Shown piece after piece: positions 45,401 to 52,842 of a stretch of 64,000 nt of DNA. The DNA lies in the NCBI RefSeq assembly GCF_964340395.1, contig NC_135556.1, forward strand, positions 7,807,001 to 7,871,000, read 5' to 3'. Source of the stretch: Glandiceps talaboti (Eukaryota; Hemichordata; Enteropneusta; Spengelidae). A program made the translations under genes and the position numbers. The notes below the pieces were generated by a model. That model saw only the letters and a list, made by a program, of their open reading frames with translations, did no database searches and was not told the origin of the DNA. The first letter of the stretch is position 1, and every line of letters starts with the position of its first letter.

Positions 45401-46588
45401 CAGGGTTTTTCTTGAAATGGAAACTGTAGAGGAACCATGTCAGGATATAGTAGTGTGTAGTAATTTTACCAATGACTCAGCTATACAACATTAAACACCA
45501 CCTTCAAAATTTAAATCTGTACAGAGCACACATATGACTTTGTATTAATGTTTCATTCTAGGCTCAAAACGATCTTCAACCAGACAACGAGGTGGTTCGT
45601 TTGAAGAACTCATGCCTAAAGCTGAGGCCCTCCATGATTTTACAGGAGAAACTAGTGGTGAACTCACCTTTAAGGTAAATATAGTAACGGAAGTTTGACA
45701 TAAACCAAGCACTGTCATAATTGAAAAGTTCCTGCAAGGACACTGACCCTGCAAAACCAAACACAAACAAAAGCTGTACTCATTCAAACAAAAATACAAA
45801 ATTTAAACCCACGTTCTGCATCACAACAAAGTTTGTCTACGTAAATTGCTCAAAATATGACTCAAAACATCATAATTGCCATTATCTCTCCCATTATTTT
45901 CCTAAATTAAGCTTGTGCAGGTATAATTATACTATCCCCAATATTTTCCTTCATTCAGCTGGAAATTCCATGTGACCTAAGAGTTTTGTCACCTCTCACC
46001 TTTGACCTGTAGTGACAATGCTCTTTAGGTAACTCATATTTTCCTTGGCTAACTGAAGCAAAACATTAGTAATAATGTAAACAGTGCTACTATCACATTC
46101 TCACCCAGCCCATGTAGTCTGCAGATCCATGGGGAAACACAAAAATAACCCTCCCTACTTCAGTGAAGACAACCGTAGAGCCAATTACGAACAAGCGACA
46201 TCTGCCCCACATACACACTTGCTCTAAAAGTACTAAATAAAAGAACAGTAACTGCCATTAATAGTAGACTGGGTGACATGTTTGTTGAGAATTTTTTTTT
46301 TTTTTTTTTAATTTGTGTCGTCACACCACTTTAGACAGAATGTCCGGACCAGAAACAATTCTTCTTTTTGCAGCCTATTCCCTATATACTCTGTGTCTGT
46401 TTTTAGTTATTATTTCCTTGCAATTATTCTTTGTTTGTGTAATTTATTCACAGGCTGGTGATGTCATTTACTTACTGGAGAAAGTGAATGATGATTGGTA
46501 CAGTGGAGAATTGAAAGGCTCAGTTGGACAATTTCCTGTTGGATTTGTAGAAATCATTATACCCTTACCTGGTGCTGGTGGATTATGA
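20745..46588 (+). CDS. SH3D19: SH3D19-like multi-SH3 scaffold protein (20 coding exons)
   Basis: This is a membrane-trafficking scaffold of the SH3D19 (Eve-1/EBP) type; the vertebrate protein binds ADAM tails and endophilin. The exons (listed separately) are all GT-AG and phase-compatible, giving 1,484 residues against about 790 in human. Residues 1 to about 1030 are proline-rich: PxxP blocks (PPPVPPxPAxKP), a 10-residue [10 protein letters not shown]-type repeat, an 11-Gln run, seven DPF motifs (about 660-735) and PTIIRP motifs. [15 protein letters not shown] then leads into six SH3 domains at about 1038-1095, 1105-1160, 1177-1236, 1267-1325, 1341-1398 and 1422-1478. Each keeps the ligand-binding Trp (DWLFG, DWYKG, EWMKG, EWLIG, DWYKG, DWYSG) and the GxFP motif. 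The family call rests on the pre-SH3 motif and SH3 order. An orphan multi-SH3 protein is the alternative. Confidence 0.87.
21639..21695. repeat. (CA)n microsatellite
   Basis: About 28 uninterrupted CA units. Confidence 0.98.
23085..23225 (+). repeat. G-tract dispersed repeat (family E), copy 1
   Basis: A run of 15 G is followed about 60 bp later by CTTGACCATTACTTGCTATT and AACTCAAAACCTGGTAT. The same order occurs at 45243-45345 and 62355-62500. Confidence 0.65.
23519..23543. repeat. (TA)n microsatellite
   Basis: A short uninterrupted TA run. Confidence 0.95.
23885..24620. repeat. Tandem ~180-bp repeat with embedded (GTT)n
   Basis: Four copies of a block containing AATGCATTCCCACC, AATTTTTAC and GTGCAAAAC...ATCAAA each follow a (GTT)n run, at about 23897, 24110, 24298 and 24450. 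The GTT runs differ in length between copies. Confidence 0.85.
25286..25342 (+). CDS. SH3D19: SH3D19 coding exon 2
   Basis: 57 bp encoding [19 protein letters not shown]. Acceptor CTTTGTAG, donor GAAG|GTACTT, phase 1 in and out. The phases of exons 1 and 3 would also join directly, so this exon could be skipped without a frameshift. Confidence 0.7.
25500..26730 (+). repeat. 32/41-bp minisatellite, about 35 copies
   Basis: The unit is TTTAGAGTTGCAGTGTTC followed by ATTATGTACAGGTA, 32 bp. A longer 41-bp form adds CATTTTGTA. Long and short units partly alternate between 25620 and 25860. The array starts about 160 bp after the exon 2 donor. Every unit carries CAGGTA/CAGGTG, a donor-like sequence, on the sense strand. 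Confidence 0.97.
27049..27084. repeat. Perfect 14-bp inverted repeat (hairpin)
   Basis: CATGGAGGTAGGAA and its reverse complement TTCCTACCTCCATG are separated by 8 bases. A related imperfect copy is near 10855-10885 in ILK intron 1. Confidence 0.85.
27573..27687 (+). CDS. SH3D19: SH3D19 coding exon 3
   Basis: It encodes [15 protein letters not shown] followed by [18 protein letters not shown], a PxxP-rich SH3-ligand stretch. Acceptor TTTTGTACAG, donor CAAG|GTAAAG. Confidence 0.85.
27825..27945 (+). mobile_element. Left end of TACAGC foldback element (family A)
   Basis: TACTGCCCATTTCACATTGG and CAGAAACCAAT...AGCAAGAT match the left arm of the full element at 44675. It lies in SH3D19 intron 3. 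The right arm is absent. Confidence 0.6.
28090..28121 (+). CDS. SH3D19: SH3D19 coding exon 4 (microexon)
   Basis: 32 bp encoding [10 protein letters not shown]. Good acceptor CCTTCCAG and donor ATAT|GTAAGT. The phase (2 in, 1 out) is exactly what exons 3 and 5 need. Confidence 0.75.
28122..29190 (+). other. SH3D19 intron 4
   Basis: It contains a 37-bp direct duplication (GACACGAAAACATG at 28466 and 28503) and a fragment of the ~350-bp family D at about 28795-29000. Confidence 0.55.
29191..29293 (+). CDS. SH3D19: SH3D19 coding exon 5
   Basis: It encodes [20 protein letters not shown] and onward, proline/threonine-rich. Acceptor ATTTTGTAG, donor CAGG|GTGAGT. Confidence 0.85.
30455..31830 (+). 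repeat. Tandem array, ~84-bp unit, about 15 copies
   Basis: Units contain GTTACAAAATATGTAATG, TTATGTAGACAGAGATAGTG and GAGAGACAGGAACACAGTCA. Measured spacings in the better preserved part are 85, 83 and 84 bp (30594, 30679, 30762, 30846). Copies to the right are more diverged and vary in length. Confidence 0.92.
32020..32215 (+). repeat. G-tract dispersed repeat (family F), copy 1
   Basis: A run of 18 G, then TCTGGCATCAATG, TGAACTTCATTTT, CTTCAATGATAACAGCTT and AAGTTGATAAAA. The same order appears at 63105-63305. Confidence 0.75.
32743..32936 (+). CDS. SH3D19: SH3D19 coding exon 6
   Basis: It encodes [17 protein letters not shown] and onward to [17 protein letters not shown] and RPPPPPTKA. 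Acceptor GTCGCTAG, donor GCAG|GTAAAT. Confidence 0.87.
32937..34157 (+). other. SH3D19 intron 6
   Basis: It is dominated by the TGTA/TGCA tract at 33121-33550. The remainder is AT-rich with nothing recognisable. Confidence 0.65.
33121..33550. repeat. TGTA / TGCA / TG compound microsatellite
   Basis: Long TGTA runs flank about 10 TGCA units at 33265-33305 and several TG runs. All open frames here (MYVCMYV-type) are repeat artefacts. Confidence 0.98.
34158..34195 (+). CDS. SH3D19: SH3D19 coding exon 7
   Basis: 38 bp encoding [12 protein letters not shown]. Acceptor TTATTTTAG, donor GAG|GTAAAT. It leaves phase 0 as exon 8 requires. Confidence 0.75.
34196..35082 (+). other. SH3D19 intron 7
   Basis: 887 bp with no repeat family or coding block recognised. 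The 3' end has a good pyrimidine tract (CTCTCTCTCTAG). Confidence 0.5.
35083..37365 (+). CDS. SH3D19: SH3D19 coding exon 8 (2.3-kb proline/DPF exon)
   Basis: It encodes residues 211-971 without interruption. In order it holds SH3-ligand repeats ([46 protein letters not shown]), the 10-residue [10 protein letters not shown] repeat, a Gln/Ser/Phe-rich region with seven DPF motifs and an 11-Gln run, [16 protein letters not shown], and a basic serine-rich end ([14 protein letters not shown]). Acceptor CTCTCTAG, donor AAGA|GTAAGT. Confidence 0.92.
35767..35910 (+). repeat. 30-bp coding repeat (10 residues, ~4 copies)
   Basis: TTTCACCACCACCCAAAGCA and AACACCAG variants repeat every 30 bp, encoding [30 protein letters not shown] and [10 protein letters not shown]. 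Confidence 0.92.
36430..36663 (+). other. Cluster of seven DPF motifs plus polyglutamine
   Basis: DPF occurs at 36430, 36493 and 36655, with four more between (DPFSSQ, DPFSPK, DPFASS, DPFSPK), plus a DSF variant. CAA repeats at about 36454-36487 encode 11 Gln. DPF/W motifs bind the AP-2 alpha ear in endocytic adaptors such as Eps15 and epsin. That binding is inferred here. Confidence 0.85.
37474..37620 (+). repeat. Dispersed repeat with CCACTAGGGGGC core, copy 1
   Basis: AAAAGATTGTATAGTTTGACC, the CCACTAGGGGGCAC core at 37503-37516, and CTATTCA match 44131-44290 and, in reverse, 43700-43750. Confidence 0.65.
37745..37965 (+). mobile_element. Possible tRNA-derived SINE
   Basis: GGTTCAAACCC (about 37803) fits the RNA polymerase III B box. 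TCCCAGGTACTCCAGTTTCC about 90 bp downstream resembles a motif common in invertebrate SINE bodies. The A box is not clear and there is no second copy in the window. Confidence 0.4.
38045..38197 (+). mobile_element. TTAA-flanked 164-bp MITE (family G), copy 3
   Basis: CAGGCCCAGTTTATTAGG at the left and GGCCTTTAA at 38189-38197 on the right. The body shares GGCTCCACTGATAAGATAAC and GGGATTGAATCCC with the other copies. Confidence 0.7.
38690..38807 (+). CDS. SH3D19: SH3D19 coding exon 9
   Basis: It encodes [20 protein letters not shown] and onward to GIPGSKNTT. Acceptor TGTTGTAG, donor ACAG|GTAAGG, phase 1. Confidence 0.88.
39277..39347 (+). CDS. SH3D19: SH3D19 coding exon 10
   Basis: It encodes [16 protein letters not shown] then HPLYKYM. 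LPPRPxPGHPLYxKYM just before the first SH3 is what I recall of human SH3D19. It is the strongest single clue to the family. Confidence 0.9.
39348..40291 (+). other. SH3D19 intron 10, with one possible cassette exon
   Basis: Apart from the 90-bp open block at 40014-40103 there is no coding sequence. No repeat family recognised. Confidence 0.5.
40014..40103 (+). CDS. Possible 90-bp cassette exon of SH3D19
   Basis: It is bounded by TATTCATAG and AAA|GTACTA. It is open in the gene's phase (0/0), would add exactly 30 residues ([20 protein letters not shown] and onward), and lies between LPPRP...KYM and the first SH3. The donor is weak. I left it out of the 1,484-residue model. Confidence 0.35.
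40292..40360 (+). CDS. SH3D19: SH3D19 coding exon 11 (SH3-1, first half)
   Basis: It encodes [23 protein letters not shown]. Acceptor TTTTAACAG, donor GAC|GTAAGT, phase 0 within the SH3 fold. Confidence 0.9.
40748..40870 (+). CDS. SH3D19: SH3D19 coding exon 12 (SH3-1, second half)
   Basis: It encodes [18 protein letters not shown] and onward to [13 protein letters not shown] and ALPGE. Acceptor CTTCCAG, donor GAG|GTGGGT. Confidence 0.92.
41271..41456 (+). CDS. SH3D19: SH3D19 coding exon 13 (SH3-2)
   Basis: A whole SH3 domain in one exon: [40 protein letters not shown]. Acceptor TATGACAG, donor CTG|GTAAGT. Confidence 0.94.
41481..41793. mobile_element. TACAGC foldback element (family C), copy 1
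   Basis: The left end TACAGCGGCAATCAAGG and the right end CCTTGATAGCTGCTGTA are inverted repeats that extend about 50 bp (GTTTCAGTTTGCT / AGTAAGCTGAAAC; GACACAAACT / AGTTTGTGTC). The outermost TA could be the target duplication. It begins 25 bp inside SH3D19 intron 13. Similar to 48060-48388. Confidence 0.75.
41994..42040 (+). CDS. SH3D19: SH3D19 coding exon 14 (linker)
   Basis: It encodes [15 protein letters not shown] between SH3-2 and SH3-3. Acceptor ATCTTACAG, donor TTAG|GTAATT. Confidence 0.88.
42614..42882 (+). CDS. SH3D19: SH3D19 coding exon 15 (SH3-3)
   Basis: A whole SH3: [41 protein letters not shown] linker follows, [20 protein letters not shown]. Donor GATG|GTGAGT. Confidence 0.94.
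43224..43263. mobile_element. Single arm of foldback element family B
   Basis: GAAACATTATACTTTTACAC and TTGATATGGATGCTATA match the right arm at 63608-63645. It lies in SH3D19 intron 15. Confidence 0.6.
43373..43434 (+). CDS. SH3D19: SH3D19 coding exon 16 (SH3-4, first half)
   Basis: It encodes [20 protein letters not shown]. The donor AAG|GTAAGT falls at the same codon of the fold as in SH3-1 and SH3-6. Confidence 0.92.
43700..43750 (-). repeat. Dispersed CCACT-GGGGG repeat, copy 2 (reverse)
   Basis: On the minus strand it reads GACAAAAGATTTTATACTTT then GGCCACTGGGGGTGCTAT, matching 37474 and 44131. Confidence 0.6.
43846..43995 (+). CDS. SH3D19: SH3D19 coding exon 17 (SH3-4, second half)
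   Basis: It encodes [20 protein letters not shown] and [11 protein letters not shown], then the linker [15 protein letters not shown]. Acceptor TATTTCAG, donor CAG|GTTTGT. Confidence 0.93.
44131..44290 (+). repeat. Dispersed CCACTAGG repeat, copy 3
   Basis: AAAGACAAAAGATTTTGTAC, then GACCACTAGGAGTGCTATTC. The core here is mutated away from the CTCF-like consensus. Confidence 0.65.
44452..44650 (+). CDS. SH3D19: SH3D19 coding exon 18 (SH3-5)
   Basis: A whole SH3: [40 protein letters not shown], then VVEDLPKDI. Acceptor TTTCCACAG, donor ATCA|GTAAGT. Confidence 0.94.
44675..45041. mobile_element. TACAGCCC foldback element (family A), full copy
   Basis: The left end TACAGCCCATTTCATATTAG and the right end CTAATCTGAAATGGGCTGTA are inverted repeats. 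The arms continue for more than 100 bp (GTTCACTGG / CCAGTAAAC; CACAGAAACC / TGTCTGCATGGTTG; CAAGATTG / CAATCTTTG). 367 bp, no coding capacity. It starts 25 bp after the SH3D19 exon 18 donor. Confidence 0.82.
45117..45257. repeat. (GTTT)n/(GTT)n tract with two G runs
   Basis: GTTT and GTTGTT units are interrupted by G7 and G9 runs. Confidence 0.93.
45243..45345 (+). repeat. G-tract dispersed repeat (family E), copy 2
   Basis: A G9 run, then TTGTATATTGAGG, then ACTTGACCATTACTTGCTAT and AACTCAAACATGATAT...GGCATAATAT, in the same order as at 23085 and 62355. Confidence 0.65.
45562..45674 (+). CDS. SH3D19: SH3D19 coding exon 19 (SH3-6, first half)
   Basis: It encodes [19 protein letters not shown], a basic linker, then [18 protein letters not shown]. 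Donor AAG|GTAAAT, phase 0. Confidence 0.92.
45776..46078 (-). mobile_element. ~350-bp dispersed element (family D), copy in SH3D19 intron 19
   Basis: It has the same orientation as 11721-12062. Shared blocks are CAAAATATGACTCAAAAC, GTATAATTATACTATCCCC, GACCTGTAGTGACAA and AGGTAACTCATATTTTCCTT. Confidence 0.68.
46454..46588 (+). CDS. SH3D19: SH3D19 coding exon 20 (SH3-6, second half, stop)
   Basis: It encodes [40 protein letters not shown] and the TGA stop. Acceptor TTATTCACAG. Confidence 0.94.
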   Translation, partial: AGDVIYLLEKVNDDWYSGELKGSVGQFPVGFVEIIIPLPGAGGL

Positions 46589-48059
46589 GACACAAAGTGA
46601 AAATAGACTTATAGATTTTTGCTAGTATAGTCAATATTTTACAGTAGAATCAGTGTGAATGTTTTTCATTCTCAGTATGTGCAATTTACAATGTTTTTAC
46701 CCCTATGCGCCATAAAGCAATGTTTTTCCTAGCACTGGAGATAGATGAAGTTAACCTGGGTTTGCCAAATGTTACCAATGTTCCTTTGCCGTAGTATTGT
46801 TACTTGTATTTAAGAAAAACACTATATACATATTAGGGACTGTAATGTCTGTCCGGTCATGTCAGAAACTGGCAAAATATTATGGAATTTTCATGTCAGA
46901 GTGATGACTTGATAGATGTACCGATGGAGTTATTTGATATTTGAATAGTGCAGCTGGTTCTGTGAGGAATAGAGACGTTGTGTCTTTGTTAGCTATTAGC
47001 AGTCATGTCTGTTGGTACTCAAAAAATGATTGGTTCTATCACGTGTTGTTGTAGTTGGGTTGACTGAGGAACAATCATGGTTCAAATCCTACCCAAGGAC
47101 TTGTAGATTCCAAGCTGACCAGTCTAAACTGTTTAATCATCATGACTTCACTTATTGGTAATCACAGCGTAGTGTGGTAGTGTGTTTATGGCAAAATGGT
47201 TTTGGTAGTTTGAAGAAAACTTTGGTGCTATCCCTGGTTGTAGGAGGCTAGGAAAAAGTTGTAGTATGTGGTGTTGTGAAAAAGAGATAAGTTCTAACAT
47301 TTGCCTGTTATGGGTAGAAACAGCTTTGCAGTTGTTTATTGTTTTGATACAACAGTGGAAAGGTTGGTATCAATGGTTGTAGTAGACAAGCATAGAATTG
47401 TAGCATGGTTGTATGAGCAAAGTCTGCAGAGAAGCAGAGACGACTCCTACCTAGGACCATTGCTTGTTATTGACAATCACAGCTCTGTAGTGTATTTAAA
47501 ACAAACTAGTGTGGTTCTGCTGTAGAGAATAGATAAATAGATCCAAACAATGGTCAGCAAGCGTTGAATTGTAGCATGGTTTATAGTGAATTGTGGAAAG
47601 CAGTAAGTCCAACCATTACTTATATTATGGACACACACGGCATTGCAGCAGTCATGACCAAAAATTATGACTGCGTAGGAGTATGTGCAATATACTTAAA
47701 AAGTGACTGAGCGATATTTTCACTTTTAAAAAAGAAAAGATTTGAATTTGTTTTTCTGTGACTGAAAGAGCTTGTAGTAGTTATGTAAAGAAGTAACTTT
47801 TCAGTAAAAAATATGTATATGCATGAAAGGATATTATTACTTGGTCACAAATTTATGGTTAGAATATTATGATAGTGATAATACGTAATCAACTCCTACT
47901 GTACTATGAGGAGATTGGTTAATATGAATTTTAAAGATTAACTTGAAGAGAAACTTTATGTGAGGTGTGAGGCTTACAGAAGGTGAAATCTAATCGACGT
48001 GACATGACATGTGCTGATGTTAGCGCTGTTCAAAGATTATTACAACATTTATTATATGA

Positions 48060-48388
48060 CTCTGGTAATCCAGCGTTCAGTTTACTATGCTAGGCACGAA
48101 CTAAATCTATTGTTCTTCAGTGTGGTAGTTTAAACAAGTGGGTGATAGTGGTTCCTCTGTTGTGTGATTCTAATCACCCTGTACTCAACATAGTGTAAAC
48201 ATTAGAAGTACTAAAACAGTACACTGCTAGTTCATGGAACTCTGTCAGTAAAACTCTGCGATGCCTCCCTACTGAGACTATAATTAAACCAACGTCCATC
48301 ACTGGTATCACTGTTGTATCAACATGTTGCGACAGCAGTTTTTAGTTTGTGTCTATTTTAGTAAAATCGAAGGCTCAATTACCAGAGA
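48060..48388. mobile_element. Foldback element (family C), copy 2
   Basis: Ends are ACTCTGGTAATCCAGCGTTC and GGCTCAATTACCAGAG (inverted). The body matches 41481-41793, for example GGTTCCTCTGTTGTGTGA, CATAGTGTAAACATT and CATGTTGCGACA. Confidence 0.72.
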
Positions 48389-51300
48389 AATAACATGTAT
48401 ACCAAGAATGACTACTTTTTCTGTTATCATTTTACCGATATTGATTGTTGTGCCATTTTCCACATATATGTTTTAGTTTATAGTAGCTATGACAGGTCCT
48501 AGTATTTCACAATGTGATAGCTCTGTTTAGTAGATCAAGTACAAAGAAATTTGTTACATGTTAGAGGTCAAAGTTCATCTGGCCATAGACTATGATGGAA
48601 AAGGGTCATTGACAGATTAGACCAGTATCTAATACTGCACAGACATGTACATAGAAAATTATGTATGAAATATTATTTTGAATAATTATTCTCTGCATTG
48701 CAATGTTAGACTCATGATGAGATGTGTGACTGTATGCATTGAAACCCTGATGTACTGTTGCAAGACTGCAAAGTACCATATTGGGTATTGTGCCGATAGT
48801 CTGTGCTACACACACAGAATATCGGAACACCATTCTAGACTTAGAGATTTGTCATTGTTTAGGGTGTTCCATTCATAATGTTGCTTACATTGACTGATTC
48901 TCTATTGAGTTGGTTTGTTTCTATTAGTCAAATTGTGTCCAGTTTTAAGTGACAGCATGGGTAGAGCGCCCTCAACGATGAATACTTCAGTCTATGACTG
49001 TATTATACAGTTGACACCTTTGCTACATTCTACCTATCTCGGTATTTAGAAAACACAAGATCTGTCAGTAGTTGAACACCCCCCCCTCCTCGTACACCCC
49101 TCATCATTTGTCATTTCTGTAACTTCTAAAGGATGCCCCCTTATTTGAAAGACCTACATTATATTTCACACTATAAGTGTATTTGAGAAGTCTTGTAAAA
49201 TTTTGGATAACATTTGTTATTTTTTGTGCAGAATCAAGTTATAGTACTAACAGACACGGATGATTCATTACGAGTGCCATGCGTTTTTGTACCTTATTTT
49301 ACTTACTTTGCCTTTTTCCCCCCAAAAAAAATGCAGCAATGCAAACATACAGAGTGGAAAGCTGTGCTAACTTTGTGTGAGTTCATGTCTGATAAATAAT
49401 TTCAGAAATTTATATTTAGCTAGTAGTGTAAGACCCTAACATATAGTTGGTCAAATGGTTGGTAACTTTTTGTCAAAACTATGTAGAATACATGATTCTT
49501 ATCTAGCCAGAAAAGTTGATGTGGAACTGTAAATAGTTGTCTAAATTTTTATTTTTTATGTACATAGGAGTGGCCATGGAATAATGCTGCCTATAGAATT
49601 TTATCCTTTGGGTTGCCATTCTTTTTTTTTTCTTTTTTTTTTTACAGAAAACAGCTTTACTCTTTTATTCATTTTACCATTATTTGAGTCATTTCTTTTT
49701 GTAATATTTACTATAGTTCATATTTGGACTATCATGATCCTGTTACCCCTAAAACCTGTTAGAGAATGGATTAATCCTATTCATTTCTCTTAGTGAACTC
49801 TACTACATTTGTGTAGGAAGGGGTAACAGGTATGTTTGTACTTACTTATAATCAATAGATGTATTTTTTCTGTATTTTGTCTTGGCTATGAATATTTCTG
49901 CATTTCTCAAACTTTAGAAGCAAACTCTGAGAAGAAAAGGTGTGGTTGCATGAAATTTGTTTTCATGATGTCTGTACAATTCGTATGTAAATGCTTATTA
50001 GCTGTACAACCATGTAGATGACTATATACATGTATTTCCTTCAATCAGAGAAGATATAATCTAAGTTTATACAACTAAAGTGAATTGGAAAATATAACCC
50101 AGGAAAATCAAGTATTTTACAGTAATTGCAAAACTGATGAAGCTTAGTACATCATTTTCATAAATTTGCATGAAAACATGACATTTTTATCATTTTATAG
50201 AGTCCGTTTCAGTCATTGAAATGCCAAACTCGACTACTTGTCAAGAAATTGAACCAGGGACTTTCAATAGTGACTATATTACACAGTTATTTACGAGAAA
50301 GCTATAAGTGAAAAATGATTGATGTCAAAGGTCATTTTCTAGCCAATTGTGATGAATATTTTTATGAAATGTCATTCAATATTGTAACATATGCCTGTAT
50401 TTGAAAATATGAAAACATACGTATATCTTAATACAAGGTTTGAGTTCAGTCAGTTGTAATCAATGGATATGCTGCGGGTACCTTTAATGAAATATACAAC
50501 AATGAATATACCCAAAACAGCATATACTCAGCTTGTGGTCCCTTTAAGACCACAGTGCTTTTTGAGTGAGAATTTCCCCCACAGTTTTAATGATTTCATT
50601 TGCTTGATAATGACACACAAATTCACATGACATTGTCTAATATTCTGTGGCACTTACAAGTGTCAAATCATGTCACTGATTTACAACTGAAATTCTCATT
50701 TTTACTCTCTACACTGGTGACATACATGTACATAGAAACAAATACAGCTTTAAAATGGTTTTTAAAAAAACAGTGCCTTATTAGCTTCTAAGAGTGGAGA
50801 ACTCTCTTACCTTTAGCAGTGTGTTGTCATGGTAACTACAGAATAGAAATAGAAATTAGACTTTGATGATAAACTAATTTCTGTGTGTTCTTTCTCGTTA
50901 ATATTTACTGCTGGCAATATTTTTTTTTGCACAAAGTGAGTAGTAACGTTCTACCACTAAATTCTTGCAAATCGGCTGCTAGGAAGACTTTACAAGGCTC
51001 TCAGATTTACACAGTAGTTCCCATGTCTTGCTTATCACAGTACAGTAACCTCAGAGATTGGGTTAGAAATTTGTCAAGATTTTGAAATATAGCCTTAGAA
51101 GTGTAGGTAGAAGTTTTATACTTCATTCATGCGTGACCCTGGAGTCTATGACTGTGGCATGGTATCATATACCAGTCTGTCTGTCATTCTTCTTCTTTAG
51201 CACTATTTGCTATTAAGCATTATCACAGTTTTATCATATGACATTTTCACTTGGCTGGCACAAGGTATAATTTTATTTATTGTTGGGAGTTTTTCCTCTT

Positions 51301-51913
51301 TCTGTAAGGAAACGCTTGTGATTTACTGGTCAGTGTCATAATACAACCCATGAAAAAACAACGGTACCAAAGACAAAAGTTAGGTGAAAAACGGCAATAC
51401 AGTGAGTTCCTCTGATGTCAGTTCACGCAATACTTTTGATCAGTTTGTGGAAGTTATAATGTAACAGTATTAGTCATACTCAATGTGTAGCATTCTAATC
51501 AGTAAACAGAGTTGTTGGATCCCAGCTCCTGTGATGTTTATACTGTGATAGGTTACTCACACTAATACAGTGTATCGTCTTTGCAAGAAACTTGTCTCAT
51601 TCCAGCTTACAAGCAAACAAACAAACACACCGGTGTTTTTTCACAGGATGTATCAGTGTCACTACTACTCATAGTAATGGCCTTTCTTGTCATTTATCAG
51701 AATATTGTAAAACCTAGATAATTTCACCACTACAAAATGTTGTGAGTTTACAGTCTTCAGCTCGTTCCCAATGACTGGTGCACTGTGTTTATGTACAAGA
51801 AGACATTTTAGCCACTACTTATTTGCACGCTTTTGTAAACGAAATAAGTCTGTAGCAAATGTTTTACAATTTTACAGTATTCCATTCCCATCCACAGAAT
51901 GTAGGAAAATAGC

Positions 51914-52010
51914 AGGAATAAGGATCTTGGAGAGTATATTCCCTTCAGTTGAATCTAGGAATATATTGGGAATAAGGATCTTGGAGAGTATATTCCCTTC
52001 AGTTGAATAT
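51914..52010. repeat. 54-bp direct duplication
   Basis: GGAATAAGGATCTTGGAGAG and TATATTCCCTTCAGTTGAAT occur at 51915 and again at 51969, nearly identical. Confidence 0.9.
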
Positions 52011-52212
52011 ATGGGGAATAATTTCTTAGCTGGTGCAATCCCTCTCAGCTGAACATTGGAAAATATTGCAAGACAGGATAAAATTTTCTTTAACATATTT
52101 GTTTTTTCTTGCTCTCAGTTCAAATATTTCTTCAACAGATTACAACTAAATGTCAAGTTTTTTGACATCTATGCAATGCAGATCAAAGATGTTTTATTGT
52201 AAGCAAAGATTA

Positions 52213-52218
52213 AATAAA
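52213..52218 (+). terminator. Candidate polyadenylation signal AATAAA
   Basis: AATAAAGCTTCTGTATTC, followed within 30 bp by TTTCTGTGTGC, a plausible downstream element. Confidence 0.4.
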
Positions 52219-52729
52219 GCTTCTGTATTCAACTATTTCTGTGTGCATTTATTATATACTATGTTACTATGTATGTGTTTGCATGTGAGAGGTTGTGACC
52301 AAGTAACATGAAAATTGGTATAAAAATAGTTATCTGTGACCTGTAAAACAAAAGAATTTCGAGAGAGAATAACTCCTCTCTCAACTCATATCTGTACAGA
52401 TATGTACAAAAATCTGTATTAATTTATTGCCCAGCTCTAGTTATGTGTTAACAGCAGGCCATATACAATGTAGATAATGGTCTGATATGCAAATTTAATC
52501 AAATTAATGCATTTGAACAAATGACGGAATAACTCTAGAGTTTACTTTTTCTGTGGTTCTGTGATAGAACGAATCAGCTGCTTACACTTCTCATTCATTT
52601 GGAGTATTGTTTATTTAATATTTTCAGTTTACAAGTAACGATATAACGATTTTACACTTTGGTTTACTTTATATTACCTTTGAAATGGCAAGTAAAGTGT
52701 AATTATCCGAAAACAAAGGCCACAAATAA

Positions 52730-52842
52730 AACTGTCACTAGGGGGCGCACGCTCACCTCAGCAGCAACAAAATGGCCGGCTGACAGCGTAGTGCAAGACA
52801 GGCAGATGGGATTCACACTTTTCAGTTGTTTTGATTATAAAG
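52730..52842 (+). other. Probable untranslated first exon of the RRM gene
   Basis: A GC-richer block with TCACTAGGGGGCGCACG, an AAAATGGCCGGC YY1-like motif and a donor AAAG|GTAAGA. No start codon here runs in frame into the 55-kb exon; ATG GCC GGC TGA at 52772-52783 would be a four-codon upstream ORF. The link to the downstream gene is inference. Confidence 0.4.

Larger units (their letters stand above)
46589..52240 (+). other. SH3D19 3' region: possible long 3' UTR
   Basis: No coding block is recognisable in 5.6 kb. It holds a B-box-like GGTTCAAATCC near 47080, a family C foldback at 48060-48388 and a 54-bp duplication at 51914-52010. The first convincing AATAAA followed by a GT-rich element is at 52213, so the 3' UTR may run this far. 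An unannotated non-coding gene cannot be excluded. Confidence 0.4.

Noticed and set aside
47030-47110. tRNA gene suggested by GGTTCAAATCC
   Set aside because: No cloverleaf arms or acceptor-stem pairing could be found around it; kept only as a possible SINE relic.
51771-52096. Open frames on both strands around the 54-bp duplication
   Set aside because: No similarity and no splice or start context; openness is shared by the duplicated copies.
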